Of a stretch of DNA of 7,450 nucleotides, positions 1 to 5,865 are shown in pieces. The position numbers were made by a program, and so were the translations under genes. The first letter of the stretch is position 1, and the number at the start of each line of letters is the position of its first letter. The stretch is taken from contig JACCYY010000058.1 in NCBI GenBank assembly GCA_013696235.1, positions 1 to 7,450 on the forward strand, written 5' to 3'. The notes below the pieces were generated by a model. It was given only the letters and a program-made list of their open reading frames with translations. It was not told the origin of the DNA and did not search any database. The DNA comes from Sporichthyaceae bacterium (GTDB lineage Bacteria > Actinomycetota > Actinomycetes > JACCYY01).

Positions 1-146
1 GCAGTTCCGTGGAGGCGATCGGGAAGCTCGGCGGCGGTCGTCCGGCCGACCCCATTAACGCGATCGGCAAGCTGGGCGGCGGCCGCGCGTCTGATGCCAT
101 CCTCTCGATCGGCAAGCTGGGCGGCGGGAGCCCAGGCGGGATCTGA
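1..146 (+). CDS. 3' end of a gene for a protein with a C-terminal 15-residue tandem repeat (partial)
   Basis: This is the end of an open frame that enters from the left edge (first full codon at base 3) and stops at TGA 144-146, giving 47 visible residues. They contain three copies of the heptamer IGKLGGG spaced exactly 15 residues apart, with linkers RPADPINA and RASDAILS, and the tail SPGGI. The first residues, SSVEA, fit the end of a further upstream linker, so the array probably continues outside the window. Codon use supports real coding: copies one and two of the heptamer differ only at synonymous third positions. I do not recognise the family. It could be the tail of a secreted Gly-rich protein, or a multi-copy peptide precursor. 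A GTG at 9-11 is a formal start for a 45-residue peptide, but no ribosome site can be seen. The stop lies 8 bases from the convergent stop at 155-157. Confidence 0.6.
   Translation, partial: SSVEAIGKLGGGRPADPINAIGKLGGGRASDAILSIGKLGGGSPGGI
18..128 (+). repeat. 45-bp in-frame tandem repeat encoding IGKLGGG-linker units
   Basis: Unit starts (codon ATC) fall at 18, 63 and 108, an exact 45-base period. Two units are complete (18-62 and 63-107); the third keeps only the heptamer part (108-128) before diverging into the C-terminal tail. Units one and two differ at four wobble positions in the first eight codons (GGG/GGC, CTC/CTG, GGT/GGC, CGT/CGC) with no amino-acid change. Units two and three are identical over ATCGGCAAGCTGGGCGGC. 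The linkers vary in sequence but keep their length, an Asp at the fourth position and an Ile near the end. Confidence 0.85.
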
Positions 147-151
147 CCGCC
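135..151. terminator. Small GC hairpin between convergent stop codons (weak candidate terminator)
   Basis: GGCGG (135-139) can pair with CCGCC (147-151) around a 7-base loop that contains the TGA stop. It sits between two converging genes, where a bidirectional terminator would be expected. The stem has only five pairs and no T-tract follows on either strand, so it may be a chance match in GC-rich DNA. Confidence 0.2.
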
Positions 152-154
152 CTC

Positions 155-1738
155 TCATGGGTCGGGCGTTACCGACGCGTGGTCGTTGACCACCAACCCG
201 CCCTGCCTGTGCGCAGCGTGTAACGACTCGTCCGCGTGCAGCAGCAGCCCCGTCATCGATAGTGGTGCTGAAAGCGACGCGACGCCCACCGTCAGGTTGT
301 GGAGTACGTCTGGGCCGCAGGCCCGGATCCGCTCCGCAAGAACCTGACCCGTGAGGCCGACCGCAAACACTGCGAGCTCGTGGGTGTCATACCTGGCGAG
401 CACGTCTACTTGCAAGATCGCGATCACCTTGTCCAAGGTCTCGTCGAACGCGTCTTCTCGGACGTCCAGGAACGCGACGCTCACCGTATTGCCGCTCTGG
501 TGACCGTCTGCCACCTCGCTGGACAAGCGCTGCAGGAACGAAACCCGGCTGGCGAGGCCGGTGCCGGCGTCGAAGAGCACCCGCTCGGTATCCCGCATCT
601 GTTGCCGGCGCGACGTTGCGGCGGCAATGCGCGTTCCCATGCTGGCGGCGAGCCGATCCCGCTCTTGCCAACTCGTCCTCGCGAGGAGTTGCGCGTACTC
701 CACCGTGGCAGTGACGCCCGGCTGGTCGACGTAGAGTCGGGCCCGCTCCCACGCCGCGCCCATCGCCAGGGCGTAGTCGGTCGTGTGGCTGATCGACAGC
801 AACGCACGCTCGGCCTGGGCAAGTGCCGTCTGAGCGGTCAGATTGGAGAGCGCGCGAACGAGCCCGATCCGAGCCACGATCGCCTCATCGAGTTCCTGCC
901 GTGATAGCGGTTCGATCACAACGGCGAGCTGGTCGATCGCCGCCTCGGACTGGTCGAGGAACGCCAGGCACAGGCCGATTCGCGCTGCGAGCACCAGGTT
1001 CCATGTCTTCGCATCCTTCGCTGGCAAGTAGTCCCGCGCTGAGCCCTCGAGCGCGAGAGCCTGCTCGAAGTGGTCCCGAGCCTCGAGCGAACCGATCCGA
1101 ACCAATTCCAGACCCCAATACACATGGGCGAGCTGTGCGTTGAGCACCCGGTAGAACGCGGAGACAGAGTACTCGCCGAAGGACGACTCGTCGGAGATCT
1201 GGTCGTACTGCGCCAGCGCCAGCTCGTACATGCGGACGGCTAGATAGCCGACGCCGAGGCCGTTCACTGCCCAGACGTAGGCGAGCCCTCGCGGTGGTGA
1301 GTCGTGTACATAGATGGCGGCGTCGGTGAGTTCCGCCAGCGCGGCAGTCCGTTCCCCAGCGACGATGTGCACGATGGCACGGAGGGACGCGCTACTCGAG
1401 AGCCAGCCGCGGTCAACCGGATCGTCGGACAGTTCGATCGTAAGCCGATCGCAGACCGCGATGCACTCGTCGAGGTGACCGAGATGGAAATTGCAGAGGG
1501 CCTCGATGTACAACAGCTGGTGGATGATCCGCCGTGCACCAGCGGCACGGGCGAGCACCAACACATCGTGGATCTCGGTGAGCACACCGTCGGCGCCACC
1601 GGTTTGTGCGCGCAGTGTGAGGTCACGTGTGATGGCATAAAGTTCGAGTCCCGAGCGCGGATCGACATCGGGTGCGGACTCGACATTCGAAATCGGCCCG
1701 CGAAGCGATGGACGGTCGCCAGACGATATGGCAGCCAT
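155..1738 (-). CDS. TPR-like protein with degenerate GGDEF domain (downstream paralogue)
   Basis: The product has 527 residues, starting at ATG 1736-1738 and ending at TGA 155-157. After a variable N-terminus (about 1-30), residues 31-380 are almost all amphipathic helix pairs with TPR-like spacing (for example YELALAQY near 171-178 and HFEQALAL near 223-230). A linker leads into a GGDEF-like fold at about 385-517: TGLASR (393-398) replaces the family's TGLxNR, AFLDV (422-426) matches the first metal-Asp strand, DTHEL (451-455) stands where GGDEF should be, and HADESLHAAHRQGG (501-514) matches the family's C-terminal AD.ALY.AK..GR motif. The FKxxND...GHxxGD stretch is missing or compressed. 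No signal peptide or membrane segment is seen, so it is probably cytoplasmic. Diguanylate cyclase activity is unlikely; a sensory or scaffold role is inferred. It lies 41 bases after its equal-length paralogue and is probably co-transcribed with it. Confidence 0.85.
   Translation of the reverse strand: MAAISSGDRPSLRGPISNVESAPDVDPRSGLELYAITRDLTLRAQTGGADGVLTEIHDVLVLARAAGARRIIHQLLYIEALCNFHLGHLDECIAVCDRLTIELSDDPVDRGWLSSSASLRAIVHIVAGERTAALAELTDAAIYVHDSPPRGLAYVWAVNGLGVGYLAVRMYELALAQYDQISDESSFGEYSVSAFYRVLNAQLAHVYWGLELVRIGSLEARDHFEQALALEGSARDYLPAKDAKTWNLVLAARIGLCLAFLDQSEAAIDQLAVVIEPLSRQELDEAIVARIGLVRALSNLTAQTALAQAERALLSISHTTDYALAMGAAWERARLYVDQPGVTATVEYAQLLARTSWQERDRLAASMGTRIAAATSRRQQMRDTERVLFDAGTGLASRVSFLQRLSSEVADGHQSGNTVSVAFLDVREDAFDETLDKVIAILQVDVLARYDTHELAVFAVGLTGQVLAERIRACGPDVLHNLTVGVASLSAPLSMTGLLLHADESLHAAHRQGGLVVNDHASVTPDP
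182..586 (-). other. Degenerate GGDEF-like domain of the downstream paralogue
   Basis: This codes for about residues 385-519. The signature loop at bases 374-388 reads DTHEL instead of GGDEF; only the Glu is kept. The Asn of the upstream TGLxNR motif is also lost (TGLASR). The C-terminal AD-helix and the GVASLS strand before it are recognisable, which is why I assign the fold despite the lost catalytic residues. Confidence 0.7.
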
Positions 1739-1745
1739 GTGCTAG

Positions 1746-1753
1746 CTCCTCCC
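1746..1753 (-). promoter_or_regulatory. Strong ribosome binding site of the downstream paralogue
   Basis: On the minus strand this reads GGGAGGAG, ending 7 bases before the ATG at 1736-1738. It supports that start and shows that the gene is translated independently although it probably shares a transcript with the gene upstream. Confidence 0.8.
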
Positions 1754-1779
1754 TGGCCAAATAGTTTCGACCAGCCGGA

Positions 1780-3363
1780 CTAGCACGTCGAGGAACATGG
1801 ATTGACCCAGATGCCACCTCGACGCTGCGCGGTCAGCAGCGCCTCGTCGGCATGCGCGACAAGCGAGCTCACTGAGGCCGGCGCGATTAGCGCAGCGATT
1901 CCGACGGCGAGGTGATCGAGTGCCCCCGCACCGCACGCCGCCCTGATTCGATCGGCCAGCTCAAGGGCGCTCACGCCGACTCCCACGGCTGCGAGTTCGC
2001 TAGGTCCGTACCGTGCCAAGAGGTCGACGTCGAGCGTCGCAATAATCGCGTGCAAGGTCTGGTCGGATGGACTCGCAGACAGGTCGAGAAACGCGAGGCT
2101 CAATTCACGGCTTGCAGCGACGTAGGTCGACAACTGCTGAAGTAGGAGCATACGGTTTGGCAACCCTGTGGCCTCGTCGTGGAGCAGACGACCATGCTGG
2201 ACGGACCGCCGCACACGGACCTCGTCGGCAACCCGAGCCGAGACAAGCCGCACCATGCGGGCACGTTCGTCCCAGCTCTCCCTGGCGATGAGACGGCAGT
2301 AGTCGAGGGCCGCCCCAAAGCCGGGTGTATCGAGGTCCAGGCGGGCTCGCTCCCATGAGGCGGCGGCAGACAACGCATAGTCGGTCAGATGGCCGACCGC
2401 AGCAAGAGCGTGGTCGGCGTGCTCGCGGGCCACCGTGCGGTCAACGATCGAGGCGGCGCGCGCTAGGCCAACTCGCGCCATGATTGTCTCCTCCATCGGA
2501 CGCTGTCGTAGGAGGACGAGTGCGGCCTCGAGCCTTGGAAGGGCGAGGTCCGTCTCGCCCAAGAACGCAAGGCACATGCCGCCACGCGCCTCGAGGATGA
2601 GCTCCCACGGGCCCTCATCGTGTTCTGGCAGGCGGGTTCGCGCGCGCCGACCGTACTCCAGCGCCTGCTCGAACTGTGACCGAGCGGTCGCCCAGCCGAC
2701 CCGGTCGAGCTCAAGCCCGCAATAGATGTGCGCCAGTTGAGTGTTAAGAATGCCGACGAATGCCGCGACTCGGTACTCGGCGAGCACGGCGTCATCCTCC
2801 ACCCGGGCATATTCCTCGAGTGCGAGCTCGTATAGCCGAAGCGAGAGACATCCAATGACGACGCCATTGACCGCAGCCAGGTAGCCTGGGCCCCTAGTGG
2901 GTCCGTCCCGCAGCAGTATCGTCGCTTCCACGATCTGATCGAGTGCTCGTACGCGCTCACCGCGAGAGATGCTTACTATTGCGAGCATAGACTCGCTGCT
3001 CGATCGCCAACCGCGGTCGATGGGGCTGTCGGACAGCTCGGCGTTGAGGAGGTGGCAGGTGTCCACGCAATCGTTGAGCTGGCCAACCATGAGGTTGCAG
3101 AATGCAGAGATGTAGAGGGCGCGGTGGACAATCCGATTAGCACCGATCGCTCGCGCTTGTTGGACGATCTGATCCATCTCAATAAGGACCTGCGCGGCCT
3201 CGCCAGTGTTCGCGCGCAGGGTGAAATTGCTCACCGCGGTATACAGCTCGACCCTGGTAGGCGGCGCCTGGCCGATCGAACTGGCTGCTCCCGTGTCGTG
3301 CGCCACGTCCAAACCAGCGAAGCGTTCGACCGGATGCACGGATGAGGACCGCCCAACTACCAT
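1780..3363 (-). CDS. TPR-like protein with degenerate GGDEF domain (upstream paralogue)
   Basis: The frame stays open far upstream (to 3873), but I place the start at ATG 3361-3363. That choice has an AGGAGG six bases ahead and gives 527 residues, exactly the length of the neighbouring paralogue. Alignment begins near ELYTAVSNFTLR (39-50); in one hand-aligned stretch of 63 residues about 30 are identical. Residues 38-385 look like stacked TPR-type helices (YELALEEY 178-185, FEQALEYG 231-238). The GGDEF-like part (about 391-523) keeps DEATGLPNR (396-404) and LAFLDLS (423-429), but reads GPSEL (453-457) in place of GGDEF and lacks the FKxxND...GHxxGD segment. It ends with HADEALLTAQRRGG (504-517). 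The protein is probably cytoplasmic and not a working cyclase; it could bind a nucleotide or a partner protein. It is the first gene of the two-gene unit and divergent from dac. Confidence 0.85.
   Translation of the reverse strand: MVVGRSSSVHPVERFAGLDVAHDTGAASSIGQAPPTRVELYTAVSNFTLRANTGEAAQVLIEMDQIVQQARAIGANRIVHRALYISAFCNLMVGQLNDCVDTCHLLNAELSDSPIDRGWRSSSESMLAIVSISRGERVRALDQIVEATILLRDGPTRGPGYLAAVNGVVIGCLSLRLYELALEEYARVEDDAVLAEYRVAAFVGILNTQLAHIYCGLELDRVGWATARSQFEQALEYGRRARTRLPEHDEGPWELILEARGGMCLAFLGETDLALPRLEAALVLLRQRPMEETIMARVGLARAASIVDRTVAREHADHALAAVGHLTDYALSAAASWERARLDLDTPGFGAALDYCRLIARESWDERARMVRLVSARVADEVRVRRSVQHGRLLHDEATGLPNRMLLLQQLSTYVAASRELSLAFLDLSASPSDQTLHAIIATLDVDLLARYGPSELAAVGVGVSALELADRIRAACGAGALDHLAVGIAALIAPASVSSLVAHADEALLTAQRRGGIWVNPCSSTC
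1795..2193 (-). other. Degenerate GGDEF-like domain of the upstream paralogue
   Basis: This codes for about residues 391-523. The signature loop at bases 1993-2007 reads GPSEL: the first Gly and the Glu of GGDEF are kept, the second Gly becomes Pro, and the metal-binding Asp becomes Ser. The start of the domain (TGLPNR) is canonical, so this copy has drifted less from the ancestral cyclase than its downstream sister. Confidence 0.75.
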
Positions 3364-3369
3364 GCGGTC

Positions 3370-3375
3370 CCTCCT
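3370..3375 (-). promoter_or_regulatory. Ribosome binding site that fixes the start of the upstream paralogue
   Basis: The minus strand reads AGGAGG, six bases before ATG 3361-3363, inside the longer match GAGGAGGGA (3368-3376). It is decisive against the much longer open frame that continues to 3873. Confidence 0.85.
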
Positions 3376-3424
3376 CGGCGGCGGCGAGCAGCCCGCCCGG
3401 CTGCCGGCCGAGCCCGGTCCAGGC

Positions 3425-3430
3425 ATCTTA
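3425..3430 (-). promoter_or_regulatory. Possible -10 element for the paralogue pair
   Basis: The minus strand reads TAAGAT, matching the TANNNT form of actinobacterial housekeeping -10 boxes. It would start transcription near 3418 and leave a leader of roughly 54 bases. No good -35 lies at the right spacing; a TTGACC at 3465-3470 is 34 bases away, too far to pair with it. This is a candidate only. Confidence 0.3.
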
Positions 3431-3490
3431 GGCGAGGCTCTCACTGGCACTCCGCCCCCGCTGGGGTCAATGCGCCAACGATTCCCTCCG

Positions 3491-3502
3491 CGGGCCGGCC
3501 CG
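3491..3502. promoter_or_regulatory. 12-bp perfect palindrome upstream of the dac promoter (possible operator)
   Basis: CGGGCCGGCCCG is its own reverse complement. It sits two bases before the proposed -35 of the dac gene, in the divergent intergenic region, so a dimeric regulator could act there. Palindromes built only of G and C arise easily by chance in this composition. Confidence 0.2.
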
Positions 3503-3504
3503 GT

Positions 3505-3535
3505 CTGACCACGGAGGCCGCCCGAGCGGGATAAT
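3505..3535 (+). promoter_or_regulatory. Promoter of the D,D-carboxypeptidase gene, placing the transcript start at the GTG
   Basis: A -10 GATAAT (3530-3535) follows a -35-like CTGACC (3505-3510) with a 19-base spacer. After the -10 come six bases and then the GTG start at 3542, so transcription would begin at or beside the start codon. No Shine-Dalgarno lies at a working distance; the only one, GGAGG (3513-3517), is 24 bases away and would fall upstream of the transcript start. This is the arrangement expected for a leaderless mRNA, which is common in actinobacteria. Confidence 0.55.
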
Positions 3536-3541
3536 AGGGCG

Positions 3542-4741
3542 GTGCCACGACGATCCGCAGCCGCGTCGTTGGCTCGGCTGGACGCCTGGATAGCACTCCT
3601 CATCATGGCTGCGGCCGCACTCGTACCTGGCGTCTCGCCGAGCGCCGCCGTTGCCGGCGATCCGATCGGCGGAGAGCGTCTGGCCGAGCCAGGCGTGGTG
3701 GTTGACCTGGGGGCCGGCGCTGTGCTGCCGCCGGTCAACGAGGCTGCGGCGTACGTGGTTGCCGACCTCCAGACGGGCGAGGTCCTCGCGTCGAAGTCCG
3801 CGCACGAGCGCCATCCGCCGGCCAGCACGCTCAAGGTCCTCACCGCACTCACGTTGCTGCCCGGTCTCGACAAAAGTCAGGTGGTCGTCGGCGCCGACGA
3901 GGACGTGCTCGTCGAGGGCAGCAAGGTGGGTATCGCGGCCGGGCTCTCCTACGACGTGGACCTGCTGTTCAAGGCCATGCTGGTCGACTCGGGCAATGAC
4001 GCAGCCCAAGCACTGGCCAGGACTGCTGGCGGCGTCGAGCAGACGGTCGCCGGGATGAATGCGGTGGCGCGGGAGCTGGGGGCTTTCGACACGCAGGTGA
4101 TCAACCCGAGCGGGCTTGACGAACCGGGTCAGCTCACGTCGGCCTACGACCTGGCACTGATCGCTCGGGCAGCGCTTGAGCGCCAGGACTTCCGGACGTA
4201 CGTGACGACACTGACGGTGGACCTGCCGGCGCGCGACGGTACGAGCTACCAGATCCAGAACGGGAACCGCCTGCTCGGTTCGTACGACGGGCTGATCGGC
4301 GTGAAGACCGGGTACACCACGCTCGCCCGCCACACCTATGTCGGCGCCGCAGAGCGCGACGGCCGACGTTTCGTCGTCACCGTGCTGCGGACCGAGGATC
4401 GGGCGGAGGTCGTGGCGGCCGCGCTGCTGGACTGGGCGTTCCTCAACGCCGACGCGGTCACTCCCGTCGGTGAGCTGGTCCTGGGTCCGCCGGTCCCGGT
4501 GATCTCCGCCGTACCGGAGGAGTCGGGCGGGCCACTCCAGACACCGGGGCAACCGCCCGCGGCGGGCGACGCGGTGGACGCAGGCGCCGGCGGCGGGCTC
4601 GGGGCACTCACGACGACAGCCCTGGTGGGCGTCGGTCTGGTCGGTGCGGTCGCGGCGCTGCGGATCCGGGCCGTACGTCGGGACCGCTTGCGCCGTGAGC
4701 AGTTTCGAGGACGCTCGATCCGACCAGGTCGAGGAGCCTGA
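3542..4741 (+). CDS. dac: D-alanyl-D-alanine carboxypeptidase (PBP5-like, serine peptidase family S11), membrane anchored
   Basis: The 399-residue product removes the terminal D-alanine from peptidoglycan stem pentapeptides outside the membrane. The three active-site motifs of the penicillin-binding fold are present in order: STLK (Ser95 nucleophile, Lys98), SGN (150-152) and KTG (255-257). Residues 1-38 look like a signal peptide (RR, a hydrophobic run about 16-30, AVA before Gly39). A Pro/Gly/Ala-rich linker (about 318-352) leads to a hydrophobic segment (about 354-374) followed by a strongly basic tail (RIRAVRRDRLRR), a C-terminal membrane anchor with the tail inside. The C-terminal domain of Escherichia coli PBP5 is absent, as in many actinobacterial members. 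GTG 3542 is chosen because it is the first start after the in-frame stop at 3506-3508 and sits on a leaderless-type promoter; ATG at residue 22 would cut the signal peptide. The exact paralogue name is uncertain. Confidence 0.93.
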   Translation: MPRRSAAASLARLDAWIALLIMAAAALVPGVSPSAAVAGDPIGGERLAEPGVVVDLGAGAVLPPVNEAAAYVVADLQTGEVLASKSAHERHPPASTLKVLTALTLLPGLDKSQVVVGADEDVLVEGSKVGIAAGLSYDVDLLFKAMLVDSGNDAAQALARTAGGVEQTVAGMNAVARELGAFDTQVINPSGLDEPGQLTSAYDLALIARAALERQDFRTYVTTLTVDLPARDGTSYQIQNGNRLLGSYDGLIGVKTGYTTLARHTYVGAAERDGRRFVVTVLRTEDRAEVVAAALLDWAFLNADAVTPVGELVLGPPVPVISAVPEESGGPLQTPGQPPAAGDAVDAGAGGGLGALTTTALVGVGLVGAVAALRIRAVRRDRLRREQFRGRSIRPGRGA

Positions 4742-4743
4742 GC

Positions 4744-5865
4744 TCAGTCCTCTGCGGCCTCGGCGACCTTGCGGAGGGACACCGCGAGCCCGACCGCCGC
4801 CGCACCGAGCGCGACGCCGGCGACGAGCGCAGCTCGGTCGCGGTCCGGTCGCACACCTGCATCCGTCGGGCCGTCGACCAGATCCGATCGGAGCTCGACC
4901 AGCGTGCGCTCGGCCTCGAGCGCGATGCGGGTCTCCACCACCTCGTCCGCCGGCGGGGTCGTCGCGGCCCAGGATGCGCCGAGCATGGTGAGACGGGCGA
5001 AGTAGCTGATCCACACCAGCAGCGCGATGACCAGGGCGAACGGGCCGTAGATCGGGTTGTCCACCGTGCTGCCGATCACGAACGTCGCCAGCAGCTTCAG
5101 CACCTCGAAGCCGATCGCGGCGAAGATCGCGCCCTCGCGGAGCGCGCGGCTCGGCAGGTCGGGCTTGCCGAGCAGGCGGAAGATCACGAAGAACAGCAGC
5201 GTGCTGGCGAGGACGCCGACCGCGATGCCGATCACACGCAGCAGGAACGTCGGGATCGGGTCGTCCTCGGGGAGCCCCACGGCTCCGAGCAGCTCACCGG
5301 TCAGGCTGGTGACGATGCTCGAGGAGCCGACGGAGACGAGCAGCACGATGCCGAGCGAGCCGAGCACGAGCAAATCGGTCGCCTTGCCCAGGAGGAAGTT
5401 TCCTCGCTCCTCCTTCGGCACCGCGAACATAGTCTGGAGTGCCCCGCGGAGGGACGAGAGCCAGCCGAGCCCGGAGTAGAGGAAGCCGGCGAGGCCGATG
5501 ATCGAGGCGGTACTCGCCGCATCAGCGAGCTCCTCGGTGCTGATCTCGTCGAAGATCCCCGGAAGCACAGTGCGCATCGCGTCGAGGACCGGCTCCTGCG
5601 CCTCGGGCTGGTTGCCGACCACGAACCCCAGCACCGCAAACGCCAGGGCGACGATCGGGAAGAAGGAGAGCAGCCCGAAGTACGTGATCGCGCCGGCGAG
5701 CATGGACGCCTGCGCTGCGGAGAAGTGCTCGAACGCGCGGGCGAGATGGTCGACGATCGGCCGCCGGTCGCGGAGCGCCTGGGCTCGCGCCTTGAGCCGG
5801 TCCACCAGACCCGGCTTCTTCACGTCGGTGTCAGTTCTCCCCGTGTCAGGCGCCGGCCCGGCCAC
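4744..5865 (-). CDS. YihY/BrkB (UPF0761) family inner-membrane protein
   Basis: With the start chosen here the product has 373 residues. It belongs to the YihY/BrkB family, integral membrane proteins of uncertain function (the early ribonuclease BN assignment was withdrawn). Family hallmarks are the first membrane helix AGAITYFGLLSFFPIVAL (57-74) and the late segment PFALVIALLVWISYFARLTMLGASW (about 275-299). Hydrophobic spans appear near 58-83, 121-142, 163-187, 205-230, 246-265 and 272-296. An extra C-terminal hydrophobic stretch (346-363) lies after a charged linker. ATG 5958 gives a 404-residue form but has no ribosome site and overlaps the upstream gene by 113 bases. GTG 5863-5865 has GAGGAG five bases ahead and overlaps by 20. 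A GTG at 5823 is a third option. It is the last gene of the trpS operon and converges on dac with a 2-base gap. Confidence 0.9.
   Translation of the reverse strand: MAGPAPDTGRTDTDVKKPGLVDRLKARAQALRDRRPIVDHLARAFEHFSAAQASMLAGAITYFGLLSFFPIVALAFAVLGFVVGNQPEAQEPVLDAMRTVLPGIFDEISTEELADAASTASIIGLAGFLYSGLGWLSSLRGALQTMFAVPKEERGNFLLGKATDLLVLGSLGIVLLVSVGSSSIVTSLTGELLGAVGLPEDDPIPTFLLRVIGIAVGVLASTLLFFVIFRLLGKPDLPSRALREGAIFAAIGFEVLKLLATFVIGSTVDNPIYGPFALVIALLVWISYFARLTMLGASWAATTPPADEVVETRIALEAERTLVELRSDLVDGPTDAGVRPDRDRAALVAGVALGAAAVGLAVSLRKVAEAAED

Noticed and set aside
18..128. CRISPR array or intergenic repeat
   Set aside because: The period is 45 bases and in frame, there are no unique spacers, and the changes are synonymous, all of which indicate coding sequence.
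9..146. Stand-alone 45-residue peptide starting at GTG 9
   Set aside because: No ribosome site can be judged in the eight bases before it, and SSVEA fits the tail of an earlier repeat unit, so the frame more likely continues upstream.
299..904. 201-residue plus-strand open frame opposite the downstream paralogue
   Set aside because: It is a mirror of the real minus-strand gene; there is no ribosome site and the composition is biased.
155..3363. Active diguanylate cyclases
   Set aside because: Both copies lack the GGDEF loop and the FKxxND...GHxxGD segment needed for GTP and metal binding.
3465..3470. TTGACC on the minus strand as the -35 of the paralogue operon paired with TAAGAT
   Set aside because: The spacing of 34 bases is about twice what sigma-70-type promoters use, and no TANNNT is found at 16-19 bases.
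3364..3873. N-terminal extension of the upstream paralogue (open frame to 3873, 697 residues)
   Set aside because: It would overlap the dac signal-peptide region on the other strand, it has the low-complexity composition of an antisense shadow, and ATG 3363 has a strong ribosome site and gives the same length as the sister protein.
3467..5014. 515-residue minus-strand open frame across dac and the end of the YihY gene
   Set aside because: It is antisense to a clearly real dac gene, is rich in Arg/Gly/His without recognisable domains, and is a typical shadow frame in GC-rich DNA.
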